This document shows, piece after piece, positions 4,952 to 5,609 of a DNA stretch of 5,609 bases. Position numbers and translations under genes: made by a program. Numbering within the stretch: position 1 is the stretch's first letter; each line of letters opens with the position of its first letter. The DNA lies in the NCBI GenBank assembly GCA_003455275.1, contig DMRR01000144.1:7068-12676 (forward strand). Reading direction: 5' to 3'. The notes below the pieces were generated by a model, which saw only the letters and a program-made list of their open reading frames with translations, ran no database searches and was not told where the DNA came from. The DNA comes from Bacteroidota bacterium (GTDB lineage: Bacteria; Bacteroidota; Bacteroidia; Chitinophagales; UBA10324).

Positions 4952-5609
4952 ATGAAAAAAATCATTCTCTTCATATCAGTTGTTGCTCTAATTGACAACA
5001 ACTGTTTCGCTCAATCAACTGCAGTAAATGACTCCCTGATTCTTTCTGGCGAAAAACATTTTAAAAATGTGCGGCAATTAACCTTCGGCGGAGATAATGC
5101 TGAAGCATACTGGAGTTTTGATTCTAAAAAACTGACTTTTCAATACACTAATCACAAAAACATTCAATGCGATCAAATTTTTTTTGGAGGAATTCCTAAA
5201 AATGGAAAACCATTTAAAACTACTTGTATAAGCGAAGTGAAAGGAAGAACAACCTGTTCCTATTTTATGCCAGGTAATAAGCAAATTCTATATGCAAGTA
5301 CACGAGGTCAATCTGATACTTGCCCGCCGGTTCCTGATCGTGAGAAAATAAAAAAATATGTGTGGCCTGTTTATGACTCTTATGAAATTTATGTTTCTGA
5401 TTTGAAGGGAAATATTCAGAAACAACTCACTCAAAATAATTTTTACGATGCAGAAGCAACCATTTCACCTAGGGGAGATAAAATAATTTTCACATCTGAT
5501 CGCAGCGGCGACCTTGAACTCTATACAATGAACCTTGATGGAAGTGATATAAAGCAAATTACCAATGAACTCGGTTACGATGGCGGCGCATGGTTTTCTC
5601 CTGACGGAA
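4952..5609 (+). CDS. TolB-like periplasmic beta-propeller (PD40) protein, 3' end outside the window
   Basis: The reading frame is open from ATG 4952 to the window end, giving 219 residues without a stop. A signal peptide is likely: KK at 2-3, hydrophobic 4-14, then CFA-Q with a probable cut after Ala20. Cys18 does not sit in a lipobox, so a lipoprotein is unlikely. The mature part has TolB/PD40-type blades: RQLTFGGDNAEAYWSFD (41-57), CSYFMPGNKQILYAST (102-117), DAEATISPRGDKIIFTSDR (166-184) with ELYTMNLDGSDIKQIT (189-204), and GYDGGAWFSPDG (208-219) at the edge. TolB itself acts in the periplasm with Pal; proteins of this subtype in Bacteroidota are often automatically named biopolymer transporter Tol proteins, without known function. 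By memory of relatives about 130 or more residues are missing. Four cysteines (73, 92, 102, 124) could form disulfides. The gene is preceded by a near-adjacent -7 box and a tandem operator-like repeat. No tolQ, tolR or pal is visible. Confidence 0.8.
   Translation, partial: MKKIILFISVVALIDNNCFAQSTAVNDSLILSGEKHFKNVRQLTFGGDNAEAYWSFDSKKLTFQYTNHKNIQCDQIFFGGIPKNGKPFKTTCISEVKGRTTCSYFMPGNKQILYASTRGQSDTCPPVPDREKIKKYVWPVYDSYEIYVSDLKGNIQKQLTQNNFYDAEATISPRGDKIIFTSDRSGDLELYTMNLDGSDIKQITNELGYDGGAWFSPDG

Overview
The window looks like a low-GC chromosomal segment from a member of the Bacteroidota, probably an environmental lineage with a type IX secretion system. The evidence is a C-terminal type A sorting domain on one protein, start codons without Shine-Dalgarno sequences, promoter boxes of the TTG / TAnnTTTG type, and an EF-G paralogue of the kind known from Bacteroides. 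No phage, plasmid, transposase, CRISPR, rRNA or tRNA feature is visible.

Layout, left to right. Positions 1-221 hold no gene. They contain two inverted copies of a heptad-phased repeat (11-41 and 57-92), a good Rho-independent terminator (126-157) that must serve a plus-strand gene lying before the window, and a weak AT-rich hairpin. Two minus-strand genes follow: a short beta-type carbonic anhydrase (222-764) and, upstream of it, a secreted kelch-like beta-propeller protein with a T9SS sorting tail (819-2402). A 193-base divergent intergenic region (2403-2595) carries an inverted repeat, a 19-base tandem repeat and a plausible promoter. The plus-strand gene at 2596-4734 encodes an EF-G paralogue of the EF-G2 type, with several catalytic GTPase residues replaced. 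It is followed by another heptad repeat, a strong terminator (4778-4811), an 11-base tandem repeat resembling a Pho box, and a perfect -7 promoter box. These precede a TolB-like periplasmic beta-propeller gene (4952 onward) that runs off the window.

The genes do not form one pathway. The minus-strand pair is 54 bases apart and could be co-transcribed; the EF-G2 gene and the TolB-like gene each have their own promoter and are separated by a terminator. The most unusual signals are three: a dispersed heptad-phased repeat that appears at gene 3' ends and also inside the coding sequence of the sorting domain, the degenerate GTPase centre of the EF-G paralogue, and tandem direct repeats in front of both plus-strand promoters. 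I see no convincing new multi-gene system.
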